A DNA stretch of 50,920 nt, taken from positions 1-50,920 of the forward strand of contig NZ_LMJF01000016.1 of NCBI RefSeq assembly GCF_001429785.1, read 5' to 3'. Under the pieces are notes generated by a model. It was not told the DNA's origin, made no database searches, and worked only from the letters and a program-made list of their open reading frames with translations. Source of the stretch: Lysobacter sp. Root916. GTDB lineage: Bacteria > Pseudomonadota > Gammaproteobacteria > Xanthomonadales > Xanthomonadaceae. Position 1 is the stretch's first letter, and every line of letters starts with the position of its first letter. Below are positions 15,797 to 27,194 of the stretch, piece after piece. The position numbers and the translations under genes are program-made.

Positions 15797-16393
15797 ATGA
15801 AAATCCTGCTAGTCGGCGCCAGCGGCACGCTGGGCCGCGCCATCGCCCAGACCCTGTCCCATCACGAGGTGCTGGCCGCCAGCCGCGGCAGCGCCGAGTA
15901 CCCGGTCGATATTACCGACGACGCCAGCGTGGCGGCGCTGCTGCGCAAGACCGGCAAGGTCGACGCCATCGTGTCTGCGGCCGGCGTGCTGCATTTCGGC
16001 CCGCTGCCGCAAATGAGCCCGGCGCAGTTCGCGATCGGCCTCAACGACAAGCTATTGGGCCAGGTGCGCTTAGCGCTGCTGGGCCAGCATGCGCTCAACG
16101 ACGGCGGTTCGATCACCCTGACCACCGGCATCGTCGCCGACGAACCGATCCGCGCCGGCGCCAACGCCAGCGCGGTCAATCGCGCCTTGGAAGGATTCGT
16201 GCAGGGCGCGGCGTTCGAACTGCAGCGCGGCGTACGCATCAACGCGGTCAGCCCGAGTGTGCTGGCCGAATCCTGGAGCGACTACGGCGCGTTCTTCCCC
16301 GGTTTCGAGCCGGTGACCGCCGCGCGCGCCGCGCTGGCTTACCAGCGCAGTGTCGAAGGCGTGCAGAGCGGTCGGGTGTATCGGGTCTGGTAA
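15797..16393 (+). CDS. Atypical short-chain dehydrogenase/reductase
   Basis: A 198-residue Rossmann-fold protein. It opens with KILLVGASGTLGRAIAQTL, the NAD(P)-binding glycine motif, and has ITDDASVAALL, IVSAAGVLHFGPL (NAG-like motif) and a conserved C-terminal stretch INAVSPSVLAESW. The serine position is near ITLTTGIVAD. The classical YxxxK pair is not visible: the expected region reads ANASAVNRALEGFV. Small SDRs of this sub-type are known next to LysR genes, but their substrates are undefined. Regulation by the divergent LysR protein is likely. Confidence 0.88.
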   Translation: MKILLVGASGTLGRAIAQTLSHHEVLAASRGSAEYPVDITDDASVAALLRKTGKVDAIVSAAGVLHFGPLPQMSPAQFAIGLNDKLLGQVRLALLGQHALNDGGSITLTTGIVADEPIRAGANASAVNRALEGFVQGAAFELQRGVRINAVSPSVLAESWSDYGAFFPGFEPVTAARAALAYQRSVEGVQSGRVYRVW

Positions 16394-16476
16394 GAGCTTG
16401 CGGCGCCCGTGCGGATAGTGGCGCGGGCGCGGCGGTGCCGCGCAGGGAACCGCACCGGCCGTCGCGCGAACCTAGC

Positions 16477-16788
16477 TCACAAGTACCGCGGCACCTTCGC
16501 TTCCAACAGCCGCACCAGCGCCGGGTCCATATAGTCGTACTCGTCCGGTATATCCAGGCAAACCACGCGCCTGCCCAGCAGCTGCGCGCGAAAGCGCTGC
16601 TGCAGCTTGGCGCGCTGCGCCTTCTCCATCAAGAAGATCAGCTGCGCCCAGTCCACCAGCTCGGCGCCGAGCGGTTGCTCGGCGTCGTGCTTGAGGCCGG
16701 CCGAGGCGACCTCCAGATCGGCGCGGTCGCCGAACAGGTGTTCGGCGGTCGGGCTGCGCAGCCGGTTGTGGCCGCACACGAACAGCAC
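16477..16788 (-). CDS. Small low-molecular-weight tyrosine-phosphatase-like protein
   Basis: About 103 residues from a GTG start at 16788; a TTG at 16812 is the alternative. The active-site loop CGHNRLRSPTAEHLF fits CX5R, with the following Ser-Pro of LMW-PTPases, and DIPDEYDYMDP near the C-terminus supplies the aspartate pair used as general acid. It is shorter than classic Wzb-type enzymes (about 145) and matches the COG4551-like small subgroup. It follows pepQ on the same strand with a short gap, so co-transcription is likely. Its physiological substrate is unknown. Confidence 0.8.
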   Translation of the reverse strand: MLFVCGHNRLRSPTAEHLFGDRADLEVASAGLKHDAEQPLGAELVDWAQLIFLMEKAQRAKLQQRFRAQLLGRRVVCLDIPDEYDYMDPALVRLLEAKVPRYL

Positions 16789-16825
16789 ACGATGCGGGGG
16801 CGTGCGTTGCAAGGGCGCGCGCGTC

Positions 16826-18151
16826 TCAGGCCGCTTCCGCGAAGCCGTCGCGGGTGAGGTTGATCGGGGCGCCGTCGGTGCAGACCACGTCGTCCTCGAT
16901 GCGGATGCCGCCGTAGGGGCGGAACTGGTCGATCCGGTTCCAGTCCACCGCGTCGGCATGTGGGCCCTGCTTGAGGCCGTCCAGCAGCAGGTCGATGAAG
17001 TACACGCCCGGTTCGATCGTCACCGCCATGCCCGGCGCGAGCTCGCGGGTCAGGCGCAGATAGGGCTGGCCCTCGGGCTTGGCGATGGTGCCGCCGCGGT
17101 CGGACGCGGCGAAGCCGGCGACGTCGTGCACCTGCAGGCCGATGCCGTGGCCGATGCCGTGCGGGAAGAACACGTTGCTGACGCCGGTCTCCAGCGCCGA
17201 TTCCGGCGAAAGCTTGATGACGCCGAAGTCCTTGAGGATGCCGGACAGGGCGAGGTGGGCGTCGAGGTGGATGCGCTTGTAGTCGTGGCCGGCGCGGACC
17301 TGGTCGCACATCTTCAGCTGGGCGGCGTCGACCGCGTCGATCAGGGCCTGGAACTCGCCGCCGGCGTCGGCGGCGTAGGTGCGGGTGATGTCGCAGGCGT
17401 AGCCGTGGTGGCTGGCGCCGGCGTCGATCAGGAAGCTGCGCAGCTGCGCCGGCGCCTCGCGCTCGAGTTCGGTGTAGTGCAGCACGGCGCCGTTGTGGTT
17501 GAGGGCGACGATGTTGTTGTAAGGCAGATCGGCGCCCTCCTGGCGCGCGGCCGCGCAGTACGCCAGGTGGATGTCGAACTCGCTGGCGCCGTCGCGGAAC
17601 GCGGCTTCGGCGGCGCGGTGCGCGCGCACGCCGCGGCGGGTCGCCGCGCGCATCATCTGCACTTCGTAGGGCGTCTTGTAGGCGCGGTGGAACTCGAGAT
17701 AGTCGATCACGGCCTGCGGATTGTTGGGCACGTAGGCGCCCAGCGCGCTGCGCGGCTCGCCCAGGATCGCGCAGCGCGCGGGGTCGGCCGGCAGATGGGC
17801 CAGGGCTTCCTCGGGCTTGCGGATCACCACGATGTCGTAGTGGTCGACCCAATAGCCGCTCGGCGCCTGCGGCACCACGTGCCAGTAATCGAAAGGTTGC
17901 AGGTAGATCAGCTTGGGTTTGCGGCCGGGCGTCGCGACCAGCCAGCTGCCGGGGTTGCGGGTCAGCGGCAGCCAGGCCTTGAACTGCGGGTTCACCGCGT
18001 AGGGGTAGTCGCGGTCGTCGAACACCTGGTAGTGCGAGTTCCCGCTGGGCACGACCAGATGATCGAGGCCGGCGCGCTCCAGGGCCTCGTGTACGCGGCG
18101 CTGCAGCTCGGCGAGGTGGGCGGGGTACAGGCTCGCTGGATCGTGGGACAT
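16826..18151 (-). CDS. pepQ: Xaa-Pro dipeptidase (prolidase)
   Basis: A 441-residue metallopeptidase that splits X-Pro dipeptides. The N-terminal domain begins MSHDPASLYPAHLAELQRRV. Metal ligands in the C-terminal domain are in LIDAGASHHGYACDITRTY, HGIGHGIGLQVHD, VTIEPGVYF and GIRIEDDVV. The length matches E. coli PepQ (443). A decayed copy of its first codons and an internal piece is found at 28.4-28.55 kb. The start is ATG 18151; upstream in-frame sequence is low-complexity. The divergent neighbour is the ECF sigma gene, 360 bases away. Confidence 0.95.
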   Translation of the reverse strand: MSHDPASLYPAHLAELQRRVHEALERAGLDHLVVPSGNSHYQVFDDRDYPYAVNPQFKAWLPLTRNPGSWLVATPGRKPKLIYLQPFDYWHVVPQAPSGYWVDHYDIVVIRKPEEALAHLPADPARCAILGEPRSALGAYVPNNPQAVIDYLEFHRAYKTPYEVQMMRAATRRGVRAHRAAEAAFRDGASEFDIHLAYCAAARQEGADLPYNNIVALNHNGAVLHYTELEREAPAQLRSFLIDAGASHHGYACDITRTYAADAGGEFQALIDAVDAAQLKMCDQVRAGHDYKRIHLDAHLALSGILKDFGVIKLSPESALETGVSNVFFPHGIGHGIGLQVHDVAGFAASDRGGTIAKPEGQPYLRLTRELAPGMAVTIEPGVYFIDLLLDGLKQGPHADAVDWNRIDQFRPYGGIRIEDDVVCTDGAPINLTRDGFAEAA

Positions 18152-18511
18152 CGTGGGAGGTCTCGTGGAGGGGCGTGCGGGGATTTTGACGGATTCCGCT
18201 CGCCGCCGCAGGACGCGGCGATGCGCATCGGCGCGCGCGACTTTGCCGGATCGGTCGCTGCGGGTCGGGCGTGCGCGCGGCGGTCGGATGCGCCACGTCC
18301 GTCGAGGTTCCGCCGTCGCCGCAACTGGCTTGCGCGCATCCGAAATGCTGCGCCGCCGCATCGGATGGCGGTCGAATGAATCGCGGTTTTTCCCGGGAAA
18401 ATCGCCGGTTCTCAACATCCGGCCGGACCGCGTGCGGGCCGATACACCCGCGCCGCTCCGACGGAGTATGCTGCCGGCCTGCGCATACCAACGCGTATGG
18501 GAGGGGACTCG
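18152..18511. other. Divergent pepQ / sigma-factor intergenic region
   Basis: 360 bases without a gene. The clearest structure is a perfect 14-bp palindrome TTTTCCCGGGAAAA at 18388-18401, which could be an operator. No convincing sigma-70 promoter was identified. The Shine-Dalgarno of the sigma gene (GGGAGGGG) is at 18499-18506. Confidence 0.5.
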
Positions 18512-19081
18512 ATGGCCGATCCGGCGCCGTCTACGCGCGAACCGGCATCGCTCGCCGACTACGGCGAGGATTGCTCCAGTCAATGGGAGAACATCTCCCA
18601 GCAGTACCGCGCGCCACTGCGCGGATTCTTCTCCAAGCGAGTCAAGGATCCCGCCGAAGTCGAGGACCTGACCCAGGAAGTGTTCCTGCACCTGCTCCGG
18701 CGCGCGCGCGGGGGCCCGATCGAGCACGTCAAACAGTACGTCTTCCAGATCGCCGCCAACGCCCTGCGCGACTGGGGCCGCCGCCGCCAGGCCCGCGACC
18801 AGGACGCGCACGTGTCCTTCGACGAAGAAATTCATCAACCCGCTACGGAAATCTCGCCGGAGCGCGTCTTACTAGGGGAGGAGGCGGTGAAATTGGCTGT
18901 CGCCGTCTTGCGCGCGCTGCCGCAGCGTACGCGCGACGTGTTCGTGTTGCGCACCATGGAGAAGCGGAAATATATGGACATTGCCAACATGCTGGGAATT
19001 TCGGTGCGCGCCGCCGAAAAGCACATGGCCAAAGCGCTGGCGCAGTTGGGCCGCGCGATGGACGCGGAGAAGCCGGAATGA
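18512..19081 (+). CDS. FecI-like ECF sigma factor
   Basis: A 189-residue extracytoplasmic-function sigma factor. Region 2 is visible around YRAPLRGFFSKRVKDPAEVEDLTQEVFLHLL, with QYVFQIAANALRDWGRRR after it, and region 4 as LPQRTRDVFVLRTMEKRKYMDIANMLGISVRAAEKHMAKAL. It is followed by a fecR-like gene and a TonB receptor, the standard cell-surface-signalling trio, so it should transcribe the receptor when the ligand is bound. ATG 18512 is preferred over 18497 because the strong GGGAGGGG site overlaps the upstream ATG. Confidence 0.93.
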   Translation: MADPAPSTREPASLADYGEDCSSQWENISQQYRAPLRGFFSKRVKDPAEVEDLTQEVFLHLLRRARGGPIEHVKQYVFQIAANALRDWGRRRQARDQDAHVSFDEEIHQPATEISPERVLLGEEAVKLAVAVLRALPQRTRDVFVLRTMEKRKYMDIANMLGISVRAAEKHMAKALAQLGRAMDAEKPE

Positions 19082-19163
19082 GCCGGGCCACGCCGATCCG
19101 GGCCTGTGCCCCGGGCTCCTGGTGCCGCGCCGCCGGACCGAAGCGGTCGCTAGGGGGTGTCGG

Positions 19164-20240
19164 ATGAAATGGCAGACCACCCCCATCGCCAACGGACCGG
19201 GCCCGCTGCCGGACGATATCGACGAAGCGGCCGCGCGCTGGAGCGAGGTCCTGAGCGACGCCGACGGCGCCGACGGCACCCTGCGCGCGGCCTTCGAGGC
19301 CTGGCGCGACCGTTCGCAGGCGCACGCCGCCGCGTTCCGGCGCGTGGAAGCCGCGCGCTCGCTCGCGCAGGCGGTCGCCGACGCGCCCGACATGCTGGCG
19401 CTGCGGCGCGAGACGCTGGCGCGCGCATCCAAGTCGCGGCTGTCGTGCGCGGCGCGCACCTATGGCTACTCGATCGCGGCCTCCCTGCTGGTGGTCGCCG
19501 CGGTCGGCCTGCTGATCCTGCGGCCCGACGCGCCCGGCCGGATGGTCCAGGGCGTGCAGGACGCGATCGCCGGCAATGTCCACGAGACCGCCGTCGGCGA
19601 ACGCTCGGAAGTGACCCTGGCCGACGGCTCGGTGATCACCTTGAACACCGACAGCCGCGTGTCCGTGCATTACCAGGGCAAGACCCGCGCGGTCACGCTG
19701 GAACGCGGGCAGGCCCTGTTCAAGGTGGCCAAGGACCGCACCCGGCCCTTCATCGTCACCGCCGACGGCCGCCAGGTCACGGCGCTGGGCACCGAGTTCG
19801 AAGTCCACATGTCCGAGCGCCTGTTCGAGGTCACCTTGCTCGAGGGCCGCGTAACCGTGACCCGCGAGCGCACCCGGACCGCCGCGATGGCCGCCGCGCC
19901 CACCGCGGAGCTGCAGCCGGGCCAGCAGTTCGTCGCGCTGGCCGCGACCGTGCCGCAGGTGCGTGTGGCCGACGTCAGGCGTGAAGTGAGCTGGCGGCAT
20001 GGCCAGGTGGTGTTCGAGAACGAGAGCCTGGCCGACGCGGTGGCCGAGATCAATCGCTACTCGCGCAACCGCATCGTGCTCGGCGATACCCGTCTGGCCT
20101 CGTTGAAGATCAGCGGCGCGTTCAACACCGGCGACACCGACACCTTCGTCGAGGCGGTGACCGCGTACTTCCCGATCGAACGCGCGACCAGCAAGAACGC
20201 AGCGATCGTACTCAAGCCGCGCGCGCCCGAGCGCGGCTGA
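19164..20240 (+). CDS. FecR-like anti-sigma regulator
   Basis: A 358-residue single-pass inner-membrane protein. The N-terminal cytoplasmic part (DEAAARWSEVLSD..AFEAWRDRSQAHAAAFRRVE) is the sigma-binding FecR_N domain. A transmembrane helix lies near residue 100-120 (YSIAASLLVVAAVGLLIL). The periplasmic FecR domain follows (ERSEVTLADGSVITLNTDSRV, RTRPFIVTADGRQVTALGTEF), and the C-terminus (LADAVAEINRYSRNRIVLGD..) resembles the STN-like fold that contacts the receptor. It lies 82 bases after the sigma gene. It should hold the sigma factor and release it after a signal from the TonB receptor. Confidence 0.93.
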   Translation: MKWQTTPIANGPGPLPDDIDEAAARWSEVLSDADGADGTLRAAFEAWRDRSQAHAAAFRRVEAARSLAQAVADAPDMLALRRETLARASKSRLSCAARTYGYSIAASLLVVAAVGLLILRPDAPGRMVQGVQDAIAGNVHETAVGERSEVTLADGSVITLNTDSRVSVHYQGKTRAVTLERGQALFKVAKDRTRPFIVTADGRQVTALGTEFEVHMSERLFEVTLLEGRVTVTRERTRTAAMAAAPTAELQPGQQFVALAATVPQVRVADVRREVSWRHGQVVFENESLADAVAEINRYSRNRIVLGDTRLASLKISGAFNTGDTDTFVEAVTAYFPIERATSKNAAIVLKPRAPERG

Positions 20241-20553
20241 TACCCGCGGCATCCCGACGCATGGCGCGGCGCAGCAATGCGCCATGCCGCCATGCGCATC
20301 CGCCGCCCCTCGCGCGCCCGCGCGCGGCGGCATTCTCAGGCAATGGGACGACGCAGGCCGATGCTGCGTCGGGGCGATGGCGCGCGCGAATTTGCTGCGC
20401 TGCAAAACGATTGCCAGGCGAAACACGCGCTATTCGCGGCCGCGATCGCGCGTGGCACCACGATCGTGCCGGGACGGGTTCGGGTTTTCGGAGACGCTGC
20501 GTCCCTATAGAGACCAGGCCACATGAAGTGGGCCCGCAACCGGAGGGGAGTCG
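20241..20553 (+). other. Gap between fecR-like gene and TonB receptor
   Basis: 313 bases with no supported gene. This should hold the ECF-dependent promoter of the receptor. Candidate sequence is the GGTTTTCGGAGACGC..CGTCCCTATAGAGACC region at 20484-20516, but I cannot assign the -35 and -10 with confidence. GC-rich palindromes near 20250-20330 could terminate part of the fecR transcript. Confidence 0.35.
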
Positions 20554-23967
<3,414 letters not shown>

Positions 23968-23987
23968 GTAGCGGTTTCACCCCATCA

Positions 23988-24009
23988 ACCGCCCGCATCC
24001 GTGGGCGGT
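23988..24009 (+). terminator. Hairpin after the TonB receptor gene
   Basis: ACCGCCC at 23988-23994 and GGGCGGT at 24003-24009, 21 bases after the receptor stop codon. There is no T-tract, so it is a weak terminator candidate. Confidence 0.4.
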
Positions 24010-24189
24010 CGATACAGACCAAGGACGCATCTGTTTCAGCGCTCTGGCGAATGAGAGCAAGAGTTCGAACAGGCTGATGTTCGGTGCCCCTCGGTTCGGT
24101 GCCGCCACGGCACTTGCCTTTCCCCCGTGGCACGACCTCCGCGCGCTTCGCGTTCGGGGATTTCGATTATCGACTGTGGAGCAAATACG

Positions 24190-24759
24190 ATGACTAAGTT
24201 GAAAGCCACCCTTCTCGCCTCCCTGATCGCGGTGGGCCCGCTCGTGGCCTCGCCCGCGTTCGCCGGTTGGGAGTATTGGAACGGTAGCGCCTGGGTGGAC
24301 ACCACGCCCGCCGGTACTTACGTGACGATCACCGGCAGCACCACCGCTACGGTCTCGGGTATCGCGGTTCCGTGTTCCAGCGCCACCTTCAACATGCAGC
24401 TGACCAGCGGCGCTGCGTCGATCGCCAGCGCCACCTTCACCGGCGGCTCGGCCTGCACGGGCAACGTGACGGCGGAGAACCTGAGCTGGGGCGTTTCCCC
24501 GGGCGTGGGGTCGGGCGCGACGAGCTCGAGCGTGACGATCGGCGGAACGTCCTATCCGAACCCGATCCAGGTCAGGTTCAACACGCCGGCGCGCGTGTGC
24601 ACGGGCGGCGTCGCCGCCGGTTCGCTCAGTAACCTGAACAACACCGCGACCAACGCGACGTTCACCTTCACCGCGCAGTTCCTCCCCGCACCGTCGCCTT
24701 GCACCAACGTCAGGTCCACCTCGACGCTGACGGCCAACGCGCCGCTTCGCTTCATGTAA
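24190..24759 (+). CDS. Exported Ser/Thr-rich protein, possibly PraB-like
   Basis: A 189-residue protein with a clear Sec signal peptide (MTKLKATLLASLIAVGPLVA, cleavage after SPAFA). The mature part is rich in Ser, Thr, Ala and Gly and looks like a beta-sandwich. Four cysteines (PCSSATF, SACTGN, RVCTGG, PCTNVR) could form disulfides. The order TVSGIAVPCSSATF.. / SATFTGGSAC recalls the PraB family, secreted proteins linked to alkane use in pseudomonads, but this is from memory and weak. It lies between the TonB receptor and another exported protein and may be part of the same regulon. A hairpin after it suggests it ends a transcript. Confidence 0.75.
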   Translation: MTKLKATLLASLIAVGPLVASPAFAGWEYWNGSAWVDTTPAGTYVTITGSTTATVSGIAVPCSSATFNMQLTSGAASIASATFTGGSACTGNVTAENLSWGVSPGVGSGATSSSVTIGGTSYPNPIQVRFNTPARVCTGGVAAGSLSNLNNTATNATFTFTAQFLPAPSPCTNVRSTSTLTANAPLRFM

Positions 24760-24842
24760 GTAGGGCGCGAATCTCCTCGCTGCTTGGAGCGATTGCCGAG
24801 GGACGCGGGGATGTCGTGGAAATAGCCGCTTAGCCATCCGCT

Positions 24843-24873
24843 GCATCAGGCGCGCGAGACACGCGCCTGATGC
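24843..24873 (+). terminator. Strong hairpin after the PraB-like gene
   Basis: GCATCAGGCGCG at 24843-24854 pairs perfectly over 12 bp with CGCGCCTGATGC at 24862-24873 (7-base loop). It is followed by GGCGTTCTTGG, a weak T-containing tail. Confidence 0.65.
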
Positions 24874-25055
24874 GGCGTTCTTGGCGGGCGGTATCGAAGG
24901 CGCTGGGGCGGAGCATCGGGCCCCTCCGGTTGGATGGGGCTCGATCGAACCGGCGCATGCAGCGATAGCCCGGTGATGCGGCGATCGCCAACGGGCGGCG
25001 GACTTGCGTCCGCTGGGCGCAGATCAGGATTCTTCCTTAGATTCAGGAGTTCATC

Positions 25056-25982
25056 ATGTCCAAGGCATTGCTATTCACGGCCCTTGCCACGGCGTTGGCC
25101 GGAGTCGTCGTCACGCCTGCCGCGACGGCGGCACCACCGGCCGCAGGTTACGAGAGGTTCCAGTTCTGCCCGTACGAAAGCCTGCCCCTTCAGGAAGAAG
25201 GGACCGCTTGCGTGCACAGCGTCACCACCTCGGGCTCGTTCACCATCGGCACCACCACCTTGCCGATCGACAAGCCGATCGTCTTGCAGGGCGGTATCAC
25301 CGGGATCCAGCCTTCGCCGCTGTTCGAGGCGGTAGGCGCGCCGACGCTCAATTCCCCGCCGGGCAAGGTCCCGGGCGGCCTGCTCGGCATCGTCAACCCG
25401 GCGCCGAATTGGCCGCTGCCCTTGTGGCAGGCATTCTGGAGCGTGGTCAATTCGGTCAACGACGTGACCGCCACGATGGAGCCGGTGCAGACGATACAGA
25501 CCGATTTCGGTGCGGCGCTCAACCCGAACTGGGGTGGCGACCCGACCGCGGTGAGGCTTGCGCTGCGCGTGCGCCTGCAGAATCCGTTCCTCGGCAACTC
25601 CTGCTACATCGGTTCCGCGCAGAATCCGGTCGTGGTCAAGCTGCAAACCGGCACCACCGCTCCGCCGGCGCCCACCGCGCCGATCTCGGGCAGCCCCGGC
25701 AGCCTGGATTCCATCCAGGTGGGTAACGACCCGTACGCGTATTTCCAGAACACCGGCAATATCCTGGTCGACAATACGTTCGCCGTGCCGGCGGCGAAGG
25801 GCTGCGGCAACATCGCCCTGGGTTTGCCGATCCTGACCCAGTTGCTCGACTCGCTGGTCTCGGGTGCGGTTAATCTTAAGGTGGGATTGCCGTCGGCCGC
25901 AGGCAAGAACCAGGCGATCTTGAAGGGCGATACCGGCATTGCCGCCGCCGCATACGTGCGGGACGGTTCGCCGTACCAGTAG
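25056..25982 (+). CDS. Exported protein resembling an actinobacterial secreted family
   Basis: A 308-residue protein with a Sec signal (SKALLFTALATALAGVVV, then TPAATAAP) and a good AGGAG ribosome site. The mature part has conserved-looking stretches LRVRLQNPFLGNSCYIGS, TGTTAPPAPTAPISGSPG, NILVDNTFAVPAAKGCG and VGLPSAAGKNQAIL. These match my recollection of a secreted family of unknown function that is abundant in Rhodococcus, Nocardia and Streptomyces and rare in Gammaproteobacteria. Four cysteines (FCPY, TACVH, NSCYIG, KGCGN) could form two disulfides. No catalytic motif is evident. A terminator-like hairpin precedes and another follows it, so it may be its own transcript within the TonB/ECF regulon. 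Horizontal transfer is possible. Confidence 0.8.
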   Translation: MSKALLFTALATALAGVVVTPAATAAPPAAGYERFQFCPYESLPLQEEGTACVHSVTTSGSFTIGTTTLPIDKPIVLQGGITGIQPSPLFEAVGAPTLNSPPGKVPGGLLGIVNPAPNWPLPLWQAFWSVVNSVNDVTATMEPVQTIQTDFGAALNPNWGGDPTAVRLALRVRLQNPFLGNSCYIGSAQNPVVVKLQTGTTAPPAPTAPISGSPGSLDSIQVGNDPYAYFQNTGNILVDNTFAVPAAKGCGNIALGLPILTQLLDSLVSGAVNLKVGLPSAAGKNQAILKGDTGIAAAAYVRDGSPYQ

Positions 25983-26000
25983 CGCTTCACTGGTGCGCGC

Positions 26001-26026
26001 AGGGCGGCCTCGCGAGGGGCCGCCCT
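26001..26026 (+). terminator. Hairpin after the actinobacterial-like gene
   Basis: AGGGCGGCC at 26001-26009 pairs with GGCCGCCCT at 26018-26026 around an 8-base loop, 19 bases after the stop codon. There is no T-tract. Confidence 0.55.
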
Positions 26027-26137
26027 GTCCGGTTCGGCGTTGATTGGGGCGTCGCGACAGCGGCCGGCATCTCGCGACAACGGCAGGCGGCTAGTCCCGT
26101 TGCCGATGCTTCTTGCGGTTCTGGAGTGGATTCGGGA

Positions 26138-27106
26138 ATGCAATTGCGCTACATCCTGATCGCCTTGTTCGGATTGGCCGCGCTGATCGGCGCCTACTTC
26201 CTGGGGCGAGGCCGGAGTCCGGAGGCACCGGCGGCGGCTGCGTCCATCGCCACCGCTCGGGGGCCGCAGACAGGCACGAATGCCGCATCGAGCGACCCGG
26301 TCCGGATGATGGCGTCGCTGCCGTCACGCGATGTGCCGTTGAAGCGGATCTTCAACGACCTGCGCTCGCGCGCCGATGCCGGCGATGTCGCGGCGGCCAC
26401 GCGCTTGTACCAGGACCTTCGTACCTGCGCCAGCCTCGACAATCTGGAATGGTTCCTGACACGGGTGGCCGACGAGACCCTGGCCGACAAGATCGACGGG
26501 ACCAGCGCGCAGGCCTTGGAGCGCTATCGGGTGCAGTTGGAGGCGGTGGAATCGCACAAGCAGGCCATCCAGAAGACCCGCGCGCTCTGCGACGGGCTCG
26601 ATCGCGGCATGCTGGATTCGCAACTGTCGAGTTTGCAAAGAGCGGCGCAACTGGGCGAGGCGCATGCGCGCGCCTGTTATCTCGCCAGCGGCCCCGGCTA
26701 CGACGCACGCGGACTCATGCGTCATCCGGAATGGATCCAGGAGTACCGCAGCAGCGTCAAGTCGATGGTGGACGCCGGCATGGCCGCGGGCGATTGGAAA
26801 GTGGTGGACATACTGCGCCGCTCGTATGAGCCTGGCGCGGATGGCATGCTCGCCGGCACCTTGGGTTCGGATGCCGTCCAGTACTACCGTTACCTCAAGC
26901 TCTACCGCCTCGGCGCGGAACGCGGCCGCGCCGCCGACATGGATCGGAAGTTGGCGCTGGCGGCCGCGCGGATCCAACCGGAACAGCTCGCGGATGCCGA
27001 TCGGTGGGCGCAGGAAAAATTCCAGAACGAGTTCAGCAGCAGCAACTCCACCGATTCGACCGCACCCGGCTGGGATCCATGCTCATTCGCCACGTCTCAA
27101 GAATGA
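26138..27106 (+). CDS. Membrane-anchored protein of unknown function, paralogue 1
   Basis: A 322-residue protein with one N-terminal hydrophobic anchor (YILIALFGLAALIGAYFLG) and a basic GRGRS after it, so the rest is probably periplasmic. The body is helical and contains LRSRADAGDVAAATRLYQDLRTC, LGEAHARACYLASGPGYDARGL, AAGDWKVVDILRRSYEPGADGMLAGTLGSD and YYRYLKLYRLGAE, motifs shared with the next gene. These short helices around AGD and GEAHAR suggest Sel1/TPR-like packing. No catalytic residues are recognised. The start is ATG 26138; a GTG at 26126 overlaps the ribosome-binding site. Confidence 0.8.
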   Translation: MQLRYILIALFGLAALIGAYFLGRGRSPEAPAAAASIATARGPQTGTNAASSDPVRMMASLPSRDVPLKRIFNDLRSRADAGDVAAATRLYQDLRTCASLDNLEWFLTRVADETLADKIDGTSAQALERYRVQLEAVESHKQAIQKTRALCDGLDRGMLDSQLSSLQRAAQLGEAHARACYLASGPGYDARGLMRHPEWIQEYRSSVKSMVDAGMAAGDWKVVDILRRSYEPGADGMLAGTLGSDAVQYYRYLKLYRLGAERGRAADMDRKLALAAARIQPEQLADADRWAQEKFQNEFSSSNSTDSTAPGWDPCSFATSQE

Positions 27107-27194
27107 ATGCTTTCTGGCTTCCATCGTTGCGGGTTTCGCTACGAATCGGCCACCGAATCGGGCCTGTGCCGGCCCCAGCGAGCAAGACTTCGAC

